Positions 35,935-44,454 of a stretch of 64,000 nucleotides of DNA are shown one piece after another. Both the position numbers and the translations under genes were made by a program. The DNA comes from Deinococcus multiflagellatus (GTDB taxonomy: Bacteria; Deinococcota; Deinococci; Deinococcales; Deinococcaceae): the NCBI RefSeq assembly GCF_020166415.1, contig NZ_JAIQXV010000016.1:49789-113788 (forward strand), read 5' to 3'. Numbering within the stretch: position 1 is the stretch's first letter; every line of letters starts with the position of its first letter. A model generated the notes under the pieces. The model was not told the DNA's origin and ran no database searches. It saw nothing but the letters and a program-made list of their open reading frames with translations.

Positions 35935-36303
35935 GGAAAACCTGAGTCCTTCTCAATGCCCCCACACCCGTTCTCCCATTTGCCTCTGCTTGCCCCAAGG
36001 GTAACGCTAGGGTGCGCCTCGGTGAAATCACTGAAATCACCCCCCTGTTAATTTGACTTTAAGAACGCCCCCCCGTCCGCCCCGCTCTCCTCCTTCTTTC
36101 TGCGTCCCACAAAACAAGATTGGCCCGGGCTCCACCCCAGACCAATCTCGGAGGAACGCAATAGCGCTCAACTCTGTTGTTGCCAGTCCGTCGACGCCGT
36201 CGCCGTAGCCAGCACCGAAAGTATACGCGCCCATTGTCAGGGCGCCTAGAGCCCCTATGTACATTTGCGTAGGCCAAATGGCGTAGTGACCTATCGGTGC
36301 CGG
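35935..36303. other. Intergenic region without a convincing gene
   Basis: Contains a tandem 9-base repeat (TGAAATCAC twice, 36023-36040) and an inverted repeat AGATTGG / CCAATCT (36117-36148). A 75-codon minus-strand frame is present but lacks a ribosome site and protein character. The region probably holds regulatory DNA for the winged-helix gene at 36330. Confidence 0.4.
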
Positions 36304-36315
36304 AACCCTTCCCCC
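36304..36315 (+). promoter_or_regulatory. -10-like box for the 36330 gene
   Basis: AACCCTTCCCCC begins 26 bases before the ATG at 36330; the first six bases match the consensus exactly. Confidence 0.4.
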
Positions 36316-36329
36316 GGAGGTTTCGGATT

Positions 36330-37652
<1,323 letters not shown>

Positions 37653-37727
37653 GAGGGGTGCCCCTGCTTGTGAATTATTTCTTGTGAAGATTACGGATGA
37701 TGCGGAGAATAAGTGTCGCCGGTTCGC

Positions 37728-37739
37728 AGGCCTCGCGCT
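37728..37739 (+). promoter_or_regulatory. -10-like box for the 37755 gene
   Basis: AGGCCTCGCGCT begins 27 bases before the ATG at 37755; AAGGTG lies between as a ribosome site. Confidence 0.4.
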
Positions 37740-37754
37740 GGCAAGGTGGCCCGT

Positions 37755-38879
37755 ATGGCACCTCCCAGCAAAGCAGCGACGCGCGGACCGTCCAAACGAC
37801 GGGCCACGACCTCGCCTGACCCAGCACTTCAGCCAACGTCTGAGGCTCCCGCAGAGGCGGCCCCTGAGACGCCGCCCGTTTCAGACTCTGCCCCATCTCG
37901 TCGGCGTCGGCGCGCCACACCCGACGGCGCCGCCACGCCCGGCGCAGACCAGCCGCGTGGTCCCAACCCCAACCGCATCGGGTTGACCCGCAACAGTGGG
38001 ACCCGCGCGACCCTGAAACGCGGCGCGCGCCTGGTCGACCCCGTCAAAGTTGATCTCTCTGTCAGCACGCGGCGCCGCGGAGGGCATGCAGGCGCCCGGC
38101 AAACCACGATTACTATCACCAGCAGGCCGAGCAAGGAAGACAACTCGATCTTTTTGATCGGACTGTGCATCAAGGACGAAACAGGGCTGCGCTTTGACGT
38201 ACATCCAACGCCAGGCCCCCTCGATGCGGCGCTGCCACTTGCGCTGGAGAACGCGGTTCTGCGCACTCCGGCACTGCGCGACCTGATCCTCTCGACCCCG
38301 TACAAAACCCTGTGGAACCCTGCCAACCACACCAAGGCCACGCGCGACTATGTGCGCAGTCACGGGTGCCACCTGTCACCCAGCCATCCCCTGCCCTTCG
38401 ACCTCGGACATGTCCTGGCGCACGCGGCTGCGCGCGGCGAGATGGGGCCGAAGTTGGTCGACTTTCACCTGTATACCGCGAGCATCACTGACGGCGAACG
38501 CAGCTATGTCAGCGGCATTCTGTATGGACGCAGCCGCGCCTATCAGTTCACCCAAACACTGCCTCATGCCAATCTGGCCGCTGCCGAAGCTGCCGTCTCA
38601 CACTGGGCTTTCAAGCAAATGCCGGAACACACGGACATCATGATTCACAATGCCAACCCACTGATGCGCGATATCTGGGTAAACCCAAGTGCAGGCACGC
38701 CAGAGGTCCGTGACGCCCTTAAAGGCGTCGGACAGCAGATCCGACTGAAAAACCTGAAATTCAAGCAGGGCATCGAGCCGTATGTGGCCAGCATCGCCCG
38801 TGTCGCGCGCGAAATTGCTTCTCACGCCTATGCGGGTGCGAATCTGCACCGATCGACACCTGCCAAGGGGCGCAGATGA
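37755..38879 (+). CDS. Unknown protein in the replication cluster with disordered basic N-terminus
   Basis: 374 residues from the ATG at 37755; a TTG at 37713 would add 14. Residues 1-110 are Pro/Ala/Arg-rich and probably disordered. The folded part (about 115-365) includes IFLIGLCIKDETGLRFDV and LVDFHLYTASITDGERSYVS followed by AAEAAVSHWAFKQMPEHTDI. The latter, with a short strand pair then an E-A helix, resembles an RNase H-like layout, but the catalytic acids are not certain, so no family is claimed. Its stop overlaps the next gene's start (ATGA), and the set continues to the primase, so a DNA replication role is likely. Confidence 0.65.
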   Translation: MAPPSKAATRGPSKRRATTSPDPALQPTSEAPAEAAPETPPVSDSAPSRRRRRATPDGAATPGADQPRGPNPNRIGLTRNSGTRATLKRGARLVDPVKVDLSVSTRRRGGHAGARQTTITITSRPSKEDNSIFLIGLCIKDETGLRFDVHPTPGPLDAALPLALENAVLRTPALRDLILSTPYKTLWNPANHTKATRDYVRSHGCHLSPSHPLPFDLGHVLAHAAARGEMGPKLVDFHLYTASITDGERSYVSGILYGRSRAYQFTQTLPHANLAAAEAAVSHWAFKQMPEHTDIMIHNANPLMRDIWVNPSAGTPEVRDALKGVGQQIRLKNLKFKQGIEPYVASIARVAREIASHAYAGANLHRSTPAKGRR

Positions 38880-39688
38880 TGCCCCTTTCTGCCGCAGAAG
38901 CAGAGCAACTGGAGCTGCTGTCCAGTCTGGGGACCTTAACGCCGCAGCAACTTGAAGCTGTCACACGGGAATGCCACCGCGGCTCTACCCTGACCACTGC
39001 GCTGACCCTGCTCACCGATGAACGCCAGGTCTGGGCCGCATTGGCAGAAGACGCCGGCAAACCGTTCTACGACTCGCATCTTGCACTCCAGGTGTTTTGT
39101 ACCGACATGTTCGACTTCCGTGTGGCCCTGGAACACCAGATTTTGCCGCACCGGCCTCAAGGAGACCTGATGGAGGTCATCACCTACAACACCGGTCGAC
39201 TGGATGGCCCGGCGGCCGCCATTGACCATCAACACCTGGTCCATTCCGTGGTCTCCCCTACGGTATGGCGCTACCTGTACGACCTTGCCTATCCGACCTG
39301 CCTCACAGGGACATTGGACGCCTTACAGGCGCGGGCACTCATTACCTGCACGCCACTTGGCACGCCCACCACCTGCACCCCAGAGCAGGACGCCGAGATT
39401 CTTGCTATGACCCATGGCCTTCATGCCATTGACGTGCGCCGGCAACCCGTTGATGAGAATGTACGTGACTTGATCAGTCCCGCAGTCAAAGCCCTCTGCC
39501 GGGCCTATCCCCACCGTCTGGAAGGTGCAGCTCTGGTCGTCATGATGGTCGATCCCCACGACGAGCTGGCACTTCACAGACTGCGCCAGCAAACGCAGCG
39601 GCCCATCGTCCCCAACGTCACCACGCAGAGTGTCATTGACGCCCTGATCGAAGAGGACTGGTCCAGCGGGCGCTGGCCAGAGCTATGA
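38876..39688 (+). CDS. MshEN-like (T2SS ATPase N-domain) protein without ATPase
   Basis: 270 residues. The start (GTLTPQQLEAVTRECHRGST ... WAALAEDAGKPFYDSH) and the end (VKALCRAYPHRLEGAALVVM, MVDPHDELALHRLRQQTQRP, then IVPNVTTQSVIDAL) match the two halves of the MshEN/T2SSE-N module that normally precedes GspE/PilB ATPases and can bind c-di-GMP. No Walker motifs follow. Lying between an unknown gene and the primase-polymerase with coupled starts (ATGA at both ends), it may be a nucleotide-sensing control of replication (inference). The assignment rests on sequence pattern by eye. Confidence 0.6.
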   Translation: MMPLSAAEAEQLELLSSLGTLTPQQLEAVTRECHRGSTLTTALTLLTDERQVWAALAEDAGKPFYDSHLALQVFCTDMFDFRVALEHQILPHRPQGDLMEVITYNTGRLDGPAAAIDHQHLVHSVVSPTVWRYLYDLAYPTCLTGTLDALQARALITCTPLGTPTTCTPEQDAEILAMTHGLHAIDVRRQPVDENVRDLISPAVKALCRAYPHRLEGAALVVMMVDPHDELALHRLRQQTQRPIVPNVTTQSVIDALIEEDWSSGRWPEL

Positions 39689-40863
39689 GCCGGGCAATTG
39701 CCGAACTCCTGCGTGCCGCTGATGACCACCTGGTCTTGGGCCGCAGCCTGTTGCCTGTTGGCCACGACAAACGACCACATGGTCAGGCCCTGCTGAGTAC
39801 TGGACACCAGGCGCCGCGAAAAGAGGGGGGCTTTAAAGGCAGCTGGCTCCCGCTGCAAACCACTCCAGCCAGCCGTGATCAGATCCTAACTTGGCTGCAG
39901 CCAGGCTGGCGGGGCCTGGGCCTGGTCACTGGCCAGGTCAGTGGCATGGTGGTCATTGATGTCGACAAAGGCGAGGGCGTTGACCGGTTCGGTCAATGGG
40001 GCCTGCACGAGCGTGCCCATGTCCGCACCCCGTCAGGGGGACTTCACTGGTATCTCAAACATCCGGGTTGGCCTGTCAAGACGGTACAGAGCCAAACCAA
40101 CCACCGGCTGGAAAGCATTCGTGGCATTGACGTGCGGGGAGATGGAGGGTACGTCGTGATTCCCCCCACCTGCTTTGGCAAGGCTGGCTATCAGGCGCTG
40201 CGGGATCATCACGATTTGGATGACGCGGCGTGGTTGCCCCAGGACGTTCAGGATCTTCTGGGGCTCCGGTGCCCGCCAATGCCTCAACCAACCGCACCCC
40301 TATCCCCTCAGCGGAGCAATTCTCACCCGCAGTGGAAGGCCAAGGACGGAACAACGCTTGAGCGCGAACTCCTATTCCTGGCACTCGAACTTGCGCATAG
40401 CGAAGGACGCCGGAATGAAACAGGTTTTTGGCTGGCTTGTCAGCTGCGTGATAACCGCTTCAGCCAGATTGATGCCGAACTCGTCATGAGAGACTATGCA
40501 CAGCAGGTTCCGGGGACCAACAGCAAGGGAGAGGCTGAAGCATACACCTTTGAGGAGGCCCAGCACTCTTTGGAACAGGCCTACAGCCGGGCCGCCAGGG
40601 CGCCCTGGCGCGCGCCTGCAGCCACGCTGCTGGGCCGCTTGGAAGAGGCGTGGCCTTCTCTGGGACCATTGGCCCGCCTAGAGGCCGCACGCTGCGTCGT
40701 TGGAGCCAGAGGTCCAGTACGTGCTGAAGGGGTGTCACTCCTCAGAAAGCTAGGCTTTGACGGCCTGGAAGACGTCATGATGCAGCTTGAGGCCGAGGTG
40801 CGATCAGGTGTGGCAGTGCCAGGCAGTACAGCCCTTCATAAATTGCTGCGCGCACAAGTCTAA
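39685..40863 (+). CDS. Bifunctional DNA primase/polymerase (prim-pol type)
   Basis: 392 residues. Archaeo-eukaryotic primase-type motifs are present: VVIDVDKGEG (Asp92, Asp94), RTPSGGLHWYLKHPG (about 114-128) and GIDVRGDGGYVVIPPT (about 147-162). The C-terminal part (about 215-330; FLALELAHSEGRRNETGFWL) resembles PriCT-type helical domains. No helicase domain is fused. It probably primes and extends DNA at the plasmid origin. It is the last of three coupled genes and lies next to repA and the iteron origin, fitting a plasmid-specific replisome. Confidence 0.85.
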   Translation: MSRAIAELLRAADDHLVLGRSLLPVGHDKRPHGQALLSTGHQAPRKEGGFKGSWLPLQTTPASRDQILTWLQPGWRGLGLVTGQVSGMVVIDVDKGEGVDRFGQWGLHERAHVRTPSGGLHWYLKHPGWPVKTVQSQTNHRLESIRGIDVRGDGGYVVIPPTCFGKAGYQALRDHHDLDDAAWLPQDVQDLLGLRCPPMPQPTAPLSPQRSNSHPQWKAKDGTTLERELLFLALELAHSEGRRNETGFWLACQLRDNRFSQIDAELVMRDYAQQVPGTNSKGEAEAYTFEEAQHSLEQAYSRAARAPWRAPAATLLGRLEEAWPSLGPLARLEAARCVVGARGPVRAEGVSLLRKLGFDGLEDVMMQLEAEVRSGVAVPGSTALHKLLRAQV

Positions 40864-40939
40864 GAGGGATCTACCTGACATCAGTGATCGTGGCTTTGTG
40901 ACGATTTTTCAGCACTAGGACAGGAGATTCTCGAAAAAC

Positions 40940-40955
40940 CCCCGAGGTTAGACGA
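40940..40955 (-). repeat. Isolated origin iteron, downstream of repA
   Basis: The complement reads TCGTCTAACCTCGGGG, matching the iterons at 42511-42830 but lying 1.5 kb away on the other side of repA, beside its terminator. Confidence 0.7.
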
Positions 40956-40956
40956 C

Positions 40957-40998
40957 AGAAGAGGGGAGCAGGTGTAACCGCACCTGCTCCCCTCTTCT
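40957..40998. terminator. Bidirectional terminator between primase and repA
   Basis: Perfect 18-bp stem, AGAAGAGGGGAGCAGGTG and its complement, with a 6-base loop. It separates the convergent primase and repA genes. The T-run is weak. Confidence 0.75.
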
Positions 40999-41006
40999 CG
41001 TCCAGC

Positions 41007-42422
41007 TCAAATCAGCTTGATCAGCTCTCCGAATTCCAATCCCCTCATCAAGGCTTGATTCACTGCAGAAGCAAGCGAAGGCGCACTACACTGCCCACTT
41101 GTGACCATGGCCCGCAGGTCATCGAGCTGGGCAATGGTATAACCTCGCCGCACGAGGAGTTGCTTGTTGAAATCCGAGAGCGCAGCCTCGGCAGCCAGCT
41201 CAAGATCACTGGACATTAGAGCAGGAAATGCTAGCTCCTGGAAGCTATCAGCATAGAGCTCATGCTTTCTGAGCTTTTCTGTTTCTCGCGTCTGTCTTTC
41301 CTTCTCTTTCTGGGCTTGCAGTTCCGCCTTCTCTTTTTCAAATCGAATAAGGTCTTGATCAAGAAGACGAGCTAAATATCCGCCTGTGTTGTCAAATTTC
41401 TCTCCTTTCTTCAGTTTTTCTTCGAGGAGTGCAACAGCAATACGGACATCCTCACCCAGTACGGCGACAAACCACTTTGCCCGATTTGGATGCACGCCAT
41501 ACCCCTCGAGCAGCTTAACGAGCTCAGGGTTGACGGGAGGCTTGTCACTTTCAACCTTTTGATACGACTCCCGACTGCCATAATAAAAGTGCACCCGGGT
41601 CTTGGCGCCTCGTCCAACGAATTCCACCTTCTTTAAGTAGGATTTGGCCAAGAGAGGTGCGCACATCGCTTCAATCGACTTCCTCAGGTGGTCCGTGCGC
41701 TTTCCTACCAAGCCACAATCATGCCCCAGCAGCACCATGTCTATTGACCACTGTCTCAAACGAGTTCGAGATTGTCCATCTCTATCCAAACGGGCATCCA
41801 GATATCTGTAAAGATTCCGTGAGCCTACTGTTTTCAAGCTTCCGTAGAAATCCAAATCGAACGATTTGATGTATCCGGCCCTTATACTTCTGGTAATTTC
41901 GTCGTTCAATCTGATCTTAATGATAGACCTTCGATCAAGAATTATCTGTTCGCCCGAAGGCGCCTCATGCGTGCGCGAAAGGTTATCAATTAGGCGAAAT
42001 GAAACCGTTGTATATCGTTTTTTGTGAGAATCAAACCAGCCGTCTGTGATATAAAAAGTTGTATTTAACATCCGCTCCAACCCCTGAGAAAGGGATTGAT
42101 AGTATTGCCCACTCGTCCTCATACCGGCCAGCTTCAGTAAACCGTACGCCGTCGTGGTGATGACGCCATCTTCTGGGCAACCCGCATCAATAAATGCATT
42201 GATAAGGGCCACGAGAATATCGTTGTCACTGCCACGTGTCAGTCCAATTCCAGGTACACCGACACTCACCACCGTGTACGGGTTACCTGCTGGATTGATT
42301 GACGTGCGTTCATGCCTCAAAACGTCATCGGGGAGCCACTCCTGGGAGATGATCAGGTTGATGACGGCGGCGTTCTGCTCGTCACGACCCTTGATCATGT
42401 CCCGCTCATTGAGGTTGGCCAT
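41007..42422 (-). CDS. repA: Plasmid replication initiator (RPA / PF10134-like)
   Basis: 471 residues. The core (VGVPGIGLTRGSDNDILVAL, TTTAYGLLKLAGMRTSGQYY, YRYLDARLDRDGQSRTRLRQ) is typical of replication initiator protein A of plasmids, built of two winged-helix units that bind iterons. A charged coiled-coil stretch (about 355-395, RFEKEKAELQAQKEKERQT) and a C-terminal helical part follow. Nine related 16-base repeats sit just upstream and one just downstream, which supports the role. The ATG at 42422 has no strong ribosome site; a 19-codon ORF starting at 42454 overlaps it in another frame and may control its translation. Confidence 0.9.
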   Translation of the reverse strand: MANLNERDMIKGRDEQNAAVINLIISQEWLPDDVLRHERTSINPAGNPYTVVSVGVPGIGLTRGSDNDILVALINAFIDAGCPEDGVITTTAYGLLKLAGMRTSGQYYQSLSQGLERMLNTTFYITDGWFDSHKKRYTTVSFRLIDNLSRTHEAPSGEQIILDRRSIIKIRLNDEITRSIRAGYIKSFDLDFYGSLKTVGSRNLYRYLDARLDRDGQSRTRLRQWSIDMVLLGHDCGLVGKRTDHLRKSIEAMCAPLLAKSYLKKVEFVGRGAKTRVHFYYGSRESYQKVESDKPPVNPELVKLLEGYGVHPNRAKWFVAVLGEDVRIAVALLEEKLKKGEKFDNTGGYLARLLDQDLIRFEKEKAELQAQKEKERQTRETEKLRKHELYADSFQELAFPALMSSDLELAAEAALSDFNKQLLVRRGYTIAQLDDLRAMVTSGQCSAPSLASAVNQALMRGLEFGELIKLI

Positions 42423-42454
42423 GAAAGCATTCTACGAAGGATCACGATGCCCAT
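42395..42454 (-). CDS. Possible upstream leader ORF overlapping the repA start
   Basis: 19 codons beginning MGIVILRRMLSWPTSMSGT, ATG at 42454, stop at 42395-42397. It overlaps the repA start by 28 bases in a different frame. Its ATG lies exactly 26 bases from the -10-like box, the distance seen for other genes here. No ribosome site is visible, so it is a candidate only. Confidence 0.35.
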   Translation of the reverse strand: MGIVILRRMLSWPTSMSGT

Positions 42455-42468
42455 GGCTGCACGGTGAT

Positions 42469-42480
42469 GGCGCGAGGGTC
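42469..42480 (-). promoter_or_regulatory. -10-like box for repA
   Basis: Complement reads GACCCTCGCGCC, beginning 58 bases before the repA ATG and 26 before the leader-ORF ATG. Confidence 0.5.
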
Positions 42481-42510
42481 AAAAAGTCTACTTGCCCTGC
42501 CGCTCCCCTA

Positions 42511-42830
42511 TCGTCTTACCTCGGGGATACCGGAAATCTGCCCCACGTCTAATTTCGGGGGTTTCCGAGGAATTAGCCATCCCAGACACAAAAATCGGCG
42601 TTCAAAACTCTGCATCGTCTAACTTTGGGAATCCGAGGCATGGGCCTATCGTCTGACTTCGGGAGTTTTGCCACAAGAGTCGTCAAACCACGGGAATCCG
42701 TCCAAATGCGGCCACGTCTAACTTCTGGAGAAACTATCGATTAACCATTGGAAATCGGATTACTGCGTTTCGTCTAACTTTGGGGAAAATTCACGTCTAA
42801 CTTTGGGGAAAATATCGTCTTACTTCGGGA
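42511..42830 (+). repeat. Replication origin iterons (nine copies)
   Basis: Consensus TCGTCTAACTTCGGGG, all on the same strand, at 42511, 42545, 42615, 42649, 42680 (degenerate), 42714, 42770, 42793 and 42815 (each 16 bases). Spacings of 23, 22, 34, 34 and 31-35 bases suggest helical phasing in part. They lie between repA and the SSB-like gene and are the probable RepA binding sites and vegetative origin. Confidence 0.85.
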
Positions 42831-42839
42831 GACAGAAGC

Positions 42840-42940
42840 ACTTTCCTACGATTCCATCGGAAAATCCCCGAATTCTATGATGATGTTGTCATCAATCTTT
42901 TAACCCATGTTTTAAAAGATTTTGTTCATCATAGAGAGGG
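42840..42940. other. AT-rich origin segment with nested palindromes
   Basis: CTATGATGA (42875-42883) pairs with TCATCATAG (42926-42934), and inside it ATCTTTTAA (42895) pairs with TTAAAAGAT (42912). The surrounding DNA is the most AT-rich near the iterons, fitting a melting region of the origin and/or the promoter region of the SSB-like gene. Confidence 0.5.
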
Positions 42941-42967
42941 AAAAACAGGTGCACCGCGTCTTACCAG

Positions 42968-42979
42968 AACCCTCGCGCC
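42968..42979 (+). promoter_or_regulatory. -10-like box for the SSB-like gene
   Basis: AACCCTCGCGCC, an exact consensus copy, begins 26 bases before the ATG at 42994. No ribosome site follows. Confidence 0.55.
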
Positions 42980-42993
42980 TCTACGGTACCTCT

Positions 42994-43596
42994 ATGCCGG
43001 CCCGATTCGTGTTTCTGGGGGCTCTTTGTGGCCCTGTCAATGGTCCGCTCTTTACCCTTGCTGGTACAGAGACCATCAACCACCGTGGCAGAGTGCGCGA
43101 AATGCCCTTTTACCATACGCTCACAGCGGCGACGCCTGAACTATTAAAGGGCTTGACCACAGGCGCGCCCTATTTGGCCGAAGGGGAAGTGCGCCCGTTG
43201 CCGGGCAGCACAGGTCAGGTCGCGCTGCAGGTAGAGCAGCTCACAACCGTGGCGGCTCTTCCAACGACCACCGACAGGGCGGGAGGATACGTTCTGACGC
43301 GCGGTATCAACCAGGTGATTGCCTCTGGTCATCTGGCGAGCGACATCCGACTTCAAATTCTTCCAGGCCCGGATCAAGCGTCTGTGGTCAATGTCAGCCT
43401 GCGGATCTTCAGAGAGACTGGTCTGCTGGAAACCAGCAGTTATGGCCGGGCTGCTCAGGCGCTGGCAGGTGGCCGAAAGGGAGATCCGGTGGTGCTGTTT
43501 GGCCGGCTGCACAGTGAACGGAAAACAAATGGGGCTGGCCTATCAAGAACCTATTCGAGACTTGAAACGTACCGTCCCACGGTGGGCTCAACCTGA
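42994..43596 (+). CDS. Single-stranded DNA-binding protein-like, two OB folds
   Basis: 200 residues from the ATG at 42994; the frame is open to 42922 but the exact -10-like box sits inside that extension. The second half (INQVIASGHLASDIRLQILP, VVNVSLRIFRETG, SSYGRAAQALAGGRKGDPVV, LFGRLHSERKTNG) follows the SSB OB-fold pattern: N-x-V...G-L, strand 3, x-x-x-A and G-D-x-V-x-x-x-G-x-L. The first half (FVFLGALCGPVNGPLFTL ... APYLAEGEVRPLPG) reads like a diverged first OB fold, as in Deinococcus/Thermus SSB, which carry two per chain. The acidic SSB tail is missing, so partner docking may differ. Located next to the origin, it probably protects melted plasmid DNA. Confidence 0.7.
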   Translation: MPARFVFLGALCGPVNGPLFTLAGTETINHRGRVREMPFYHTLTAATPELLKGLTTGAPYLAEGEVRPLPGSTGQVALQVEQLTTVAALPTTTDRAGGYVLTRGINQVIASGHLASDIRLQILPGPDQASVVNVSLRIFRETGLLETSSYGRAAQALAGGRKGDPVVLFGRLHSERKTNGAGLSRTYSRLETYRPTVGST

Positions 43597-43696
43597 GCAC
43601 TGAGCTGCGCGATCGCCCTGTAAGCTAGTCCATATGGCGCGTCCCCTTGACAAACTGCTGCCTGGGCAAGAACAACGGGGCCAGGAGGATTCCGCC

Positions 43697-44137
43697 ATGA
43701 CCACCACGACCGCCCCTGCCCGCTCACGCCGCCTGGCCCCTGCACCTCAGAATCTGGTTCTCCCTCTGCCGGAGGGTGTGCCTGACCCTGGTGTGATCGC
43801 GCCGGCCGGGCGCTCACCCCGAATCAGAGAACCGGGGCGACGTGAACTCACCGCTCAGCAACACCAGCGGGAAACGCAGCTGTACAGGCTGGAGTATCTC
43901 CTGCAGGTGGCCTGGGTTCTGATGCGGCTGATACTTGTGGTGGCGCCGGTGGTTTTCCTGGCTGCGTGGTGCTTTGAGGTTTATCAGGCTTTCAAGGTGG
44001 GCGGGCCACACATTACCCTGGCGGCGATCGGTTTTGGGATTCTGGTACTGCTGGGCGCTGTGACCACATCGGTAGAGCGCATGCGCAGTGCCCGGGCAGC
44101 GCGGCGTTTGCTCACGCAGCACCAGCGCCGTTGGTAG
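43697..44137 (+). CDS. Small membrane protein of unknown function
   Basis: 146 residues from the ATG at 43697, which has GGAGG 10 bases upstream; an in-frame ATG at 43634, 13 bases after a TAAGCT, would add 21 residues. A long polar N-terminal part (Pro/Arg-rich to about 70) precedes two hydrophobic segments (LILVVAPVVFLAAWCFEVY and ITLAAIGFGILVLLGAVTT). No family recognised. It lies between the origin and the sigma-like gene and may belong to the conjugation region. Confidence 0.6.
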   Translation: MTTTTAPARSRRLAPAPQNLVLPLPEGVPDPGVIAPAGRSPRIREPGRRELTAQQHQRETQLYRLEYLLQVAWVLMRLILVVAPVVFLAAWCFEVYQAFKVGGPHITLAAIGFGILVLLGAVTTSVERMRSARAARRLLTQHQRRW

Positions 44138-44139
44138 CC

Positions 44140-44168
44140 TTGACAAAAGCCGGGCAGGCACATACCCT
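44140..44168 (+). promoter_or_regulatory. Promoter P1 (small RNA)
   Basis: TTGACA (44140-44145), exactly 17 bases, TACCCT (44163-44168). Predicted start of transcription near 44175. Confidence 0.75.
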
Positions 44169-44174
44169 CCGAGA

Positions 44175-44303
44175 TACCTGAAGTATCAGGCACTTGTTCC
44201 TCCAAGCGAGCACAGTGACCTGGTAATTCAAGTACCGCCAATTCGGAAGCCGCAAGGTGGATGAGTACTGCTCCTGGAACCTCGGTTCCAGGAGCAGTCT
44301 TTC
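44175..44303 (+). ncRNA. Candidate small regulatory RNA
   Basis: Predicted from P1 to the terminator at 44267, about 130 bases. Positions 44222-44252 contain GGTAATTCAAGTA, then CCGCCAA and AAGCCG, which are complementary to 44337-44370 in the leader of the downstream sigma-like gene (13, 7 and 6 bp blocks). The RNA could therefore pair with that leader in trans. A 27-codon frame with AAGGTG before its ATG (44261) runs through the terminator to 44344, so a leader-peptide role is an alternative. Confidence 0.55.
44267..44303 (+). terminator. Terminator of the small RNA
   Basis: Perfect 15-bp stem ACTGCTCCTGGAACC with its complement around a two-base centre, then CTTTCT. Confidence 0.85.
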
Positions 44304-44305
44304 TA

Positions 44306-44334
44306 TTGACAGATCGGGCATTGACATATACCCT
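44306..44334 (+). promoter_or_regulatory. Promoter P2 (sigma-like gene)
   Basis: TTGACA (44306-44311), exactly 17 bases, TACCCT (44329-44334); nearly the same as P1 (shared ATACCCTCC). Transcription would start near 44341, at the complementary arm, leaving a leader of about 115 bases. Confidence 0.75.
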
Positions 44335-44336
44335 CC

Positions 44337-44454
44337 CGGCTTAGAACTTGGCGGTTCTACTTGAATTACCTCAGTCACCTGATCACTTTTGTGATCGTTT
44401 CTCGCCCTCCACAAGAGGGAATTCCGCCTTACCGCGAATTCAAGGAGTGGTCTC
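44337..44454 (+). promoter_or_regulatory. Structured 5' leader of the sigma-like gene
   Basis: Begins with the arm complementary to the small RNA (44337-44370). A hairpin GATCAC-TTTT-GTGATC (44381-44396) and an inverted GAATTC pair (44419 and 44436 regions) follow, the latter directly before the ribosome site AAGGAG. Structure change could expose or hide the ribosome site. Confidence 0.5.

Noticed and set aside
36037..36264. 75-codon minus-strand ORF (MYIGALGALTMGAYTFGAGY...)
   Set aside because: No ribosome site or promoter, C-terminal half is Gly/Arg-rich low complexity; kept as intergenic.
42511..42830. CRISPR array
   Set aside because: Repeats are 16 bases, irregularly spaced, imperfect and lie next to repA; they are iterons.
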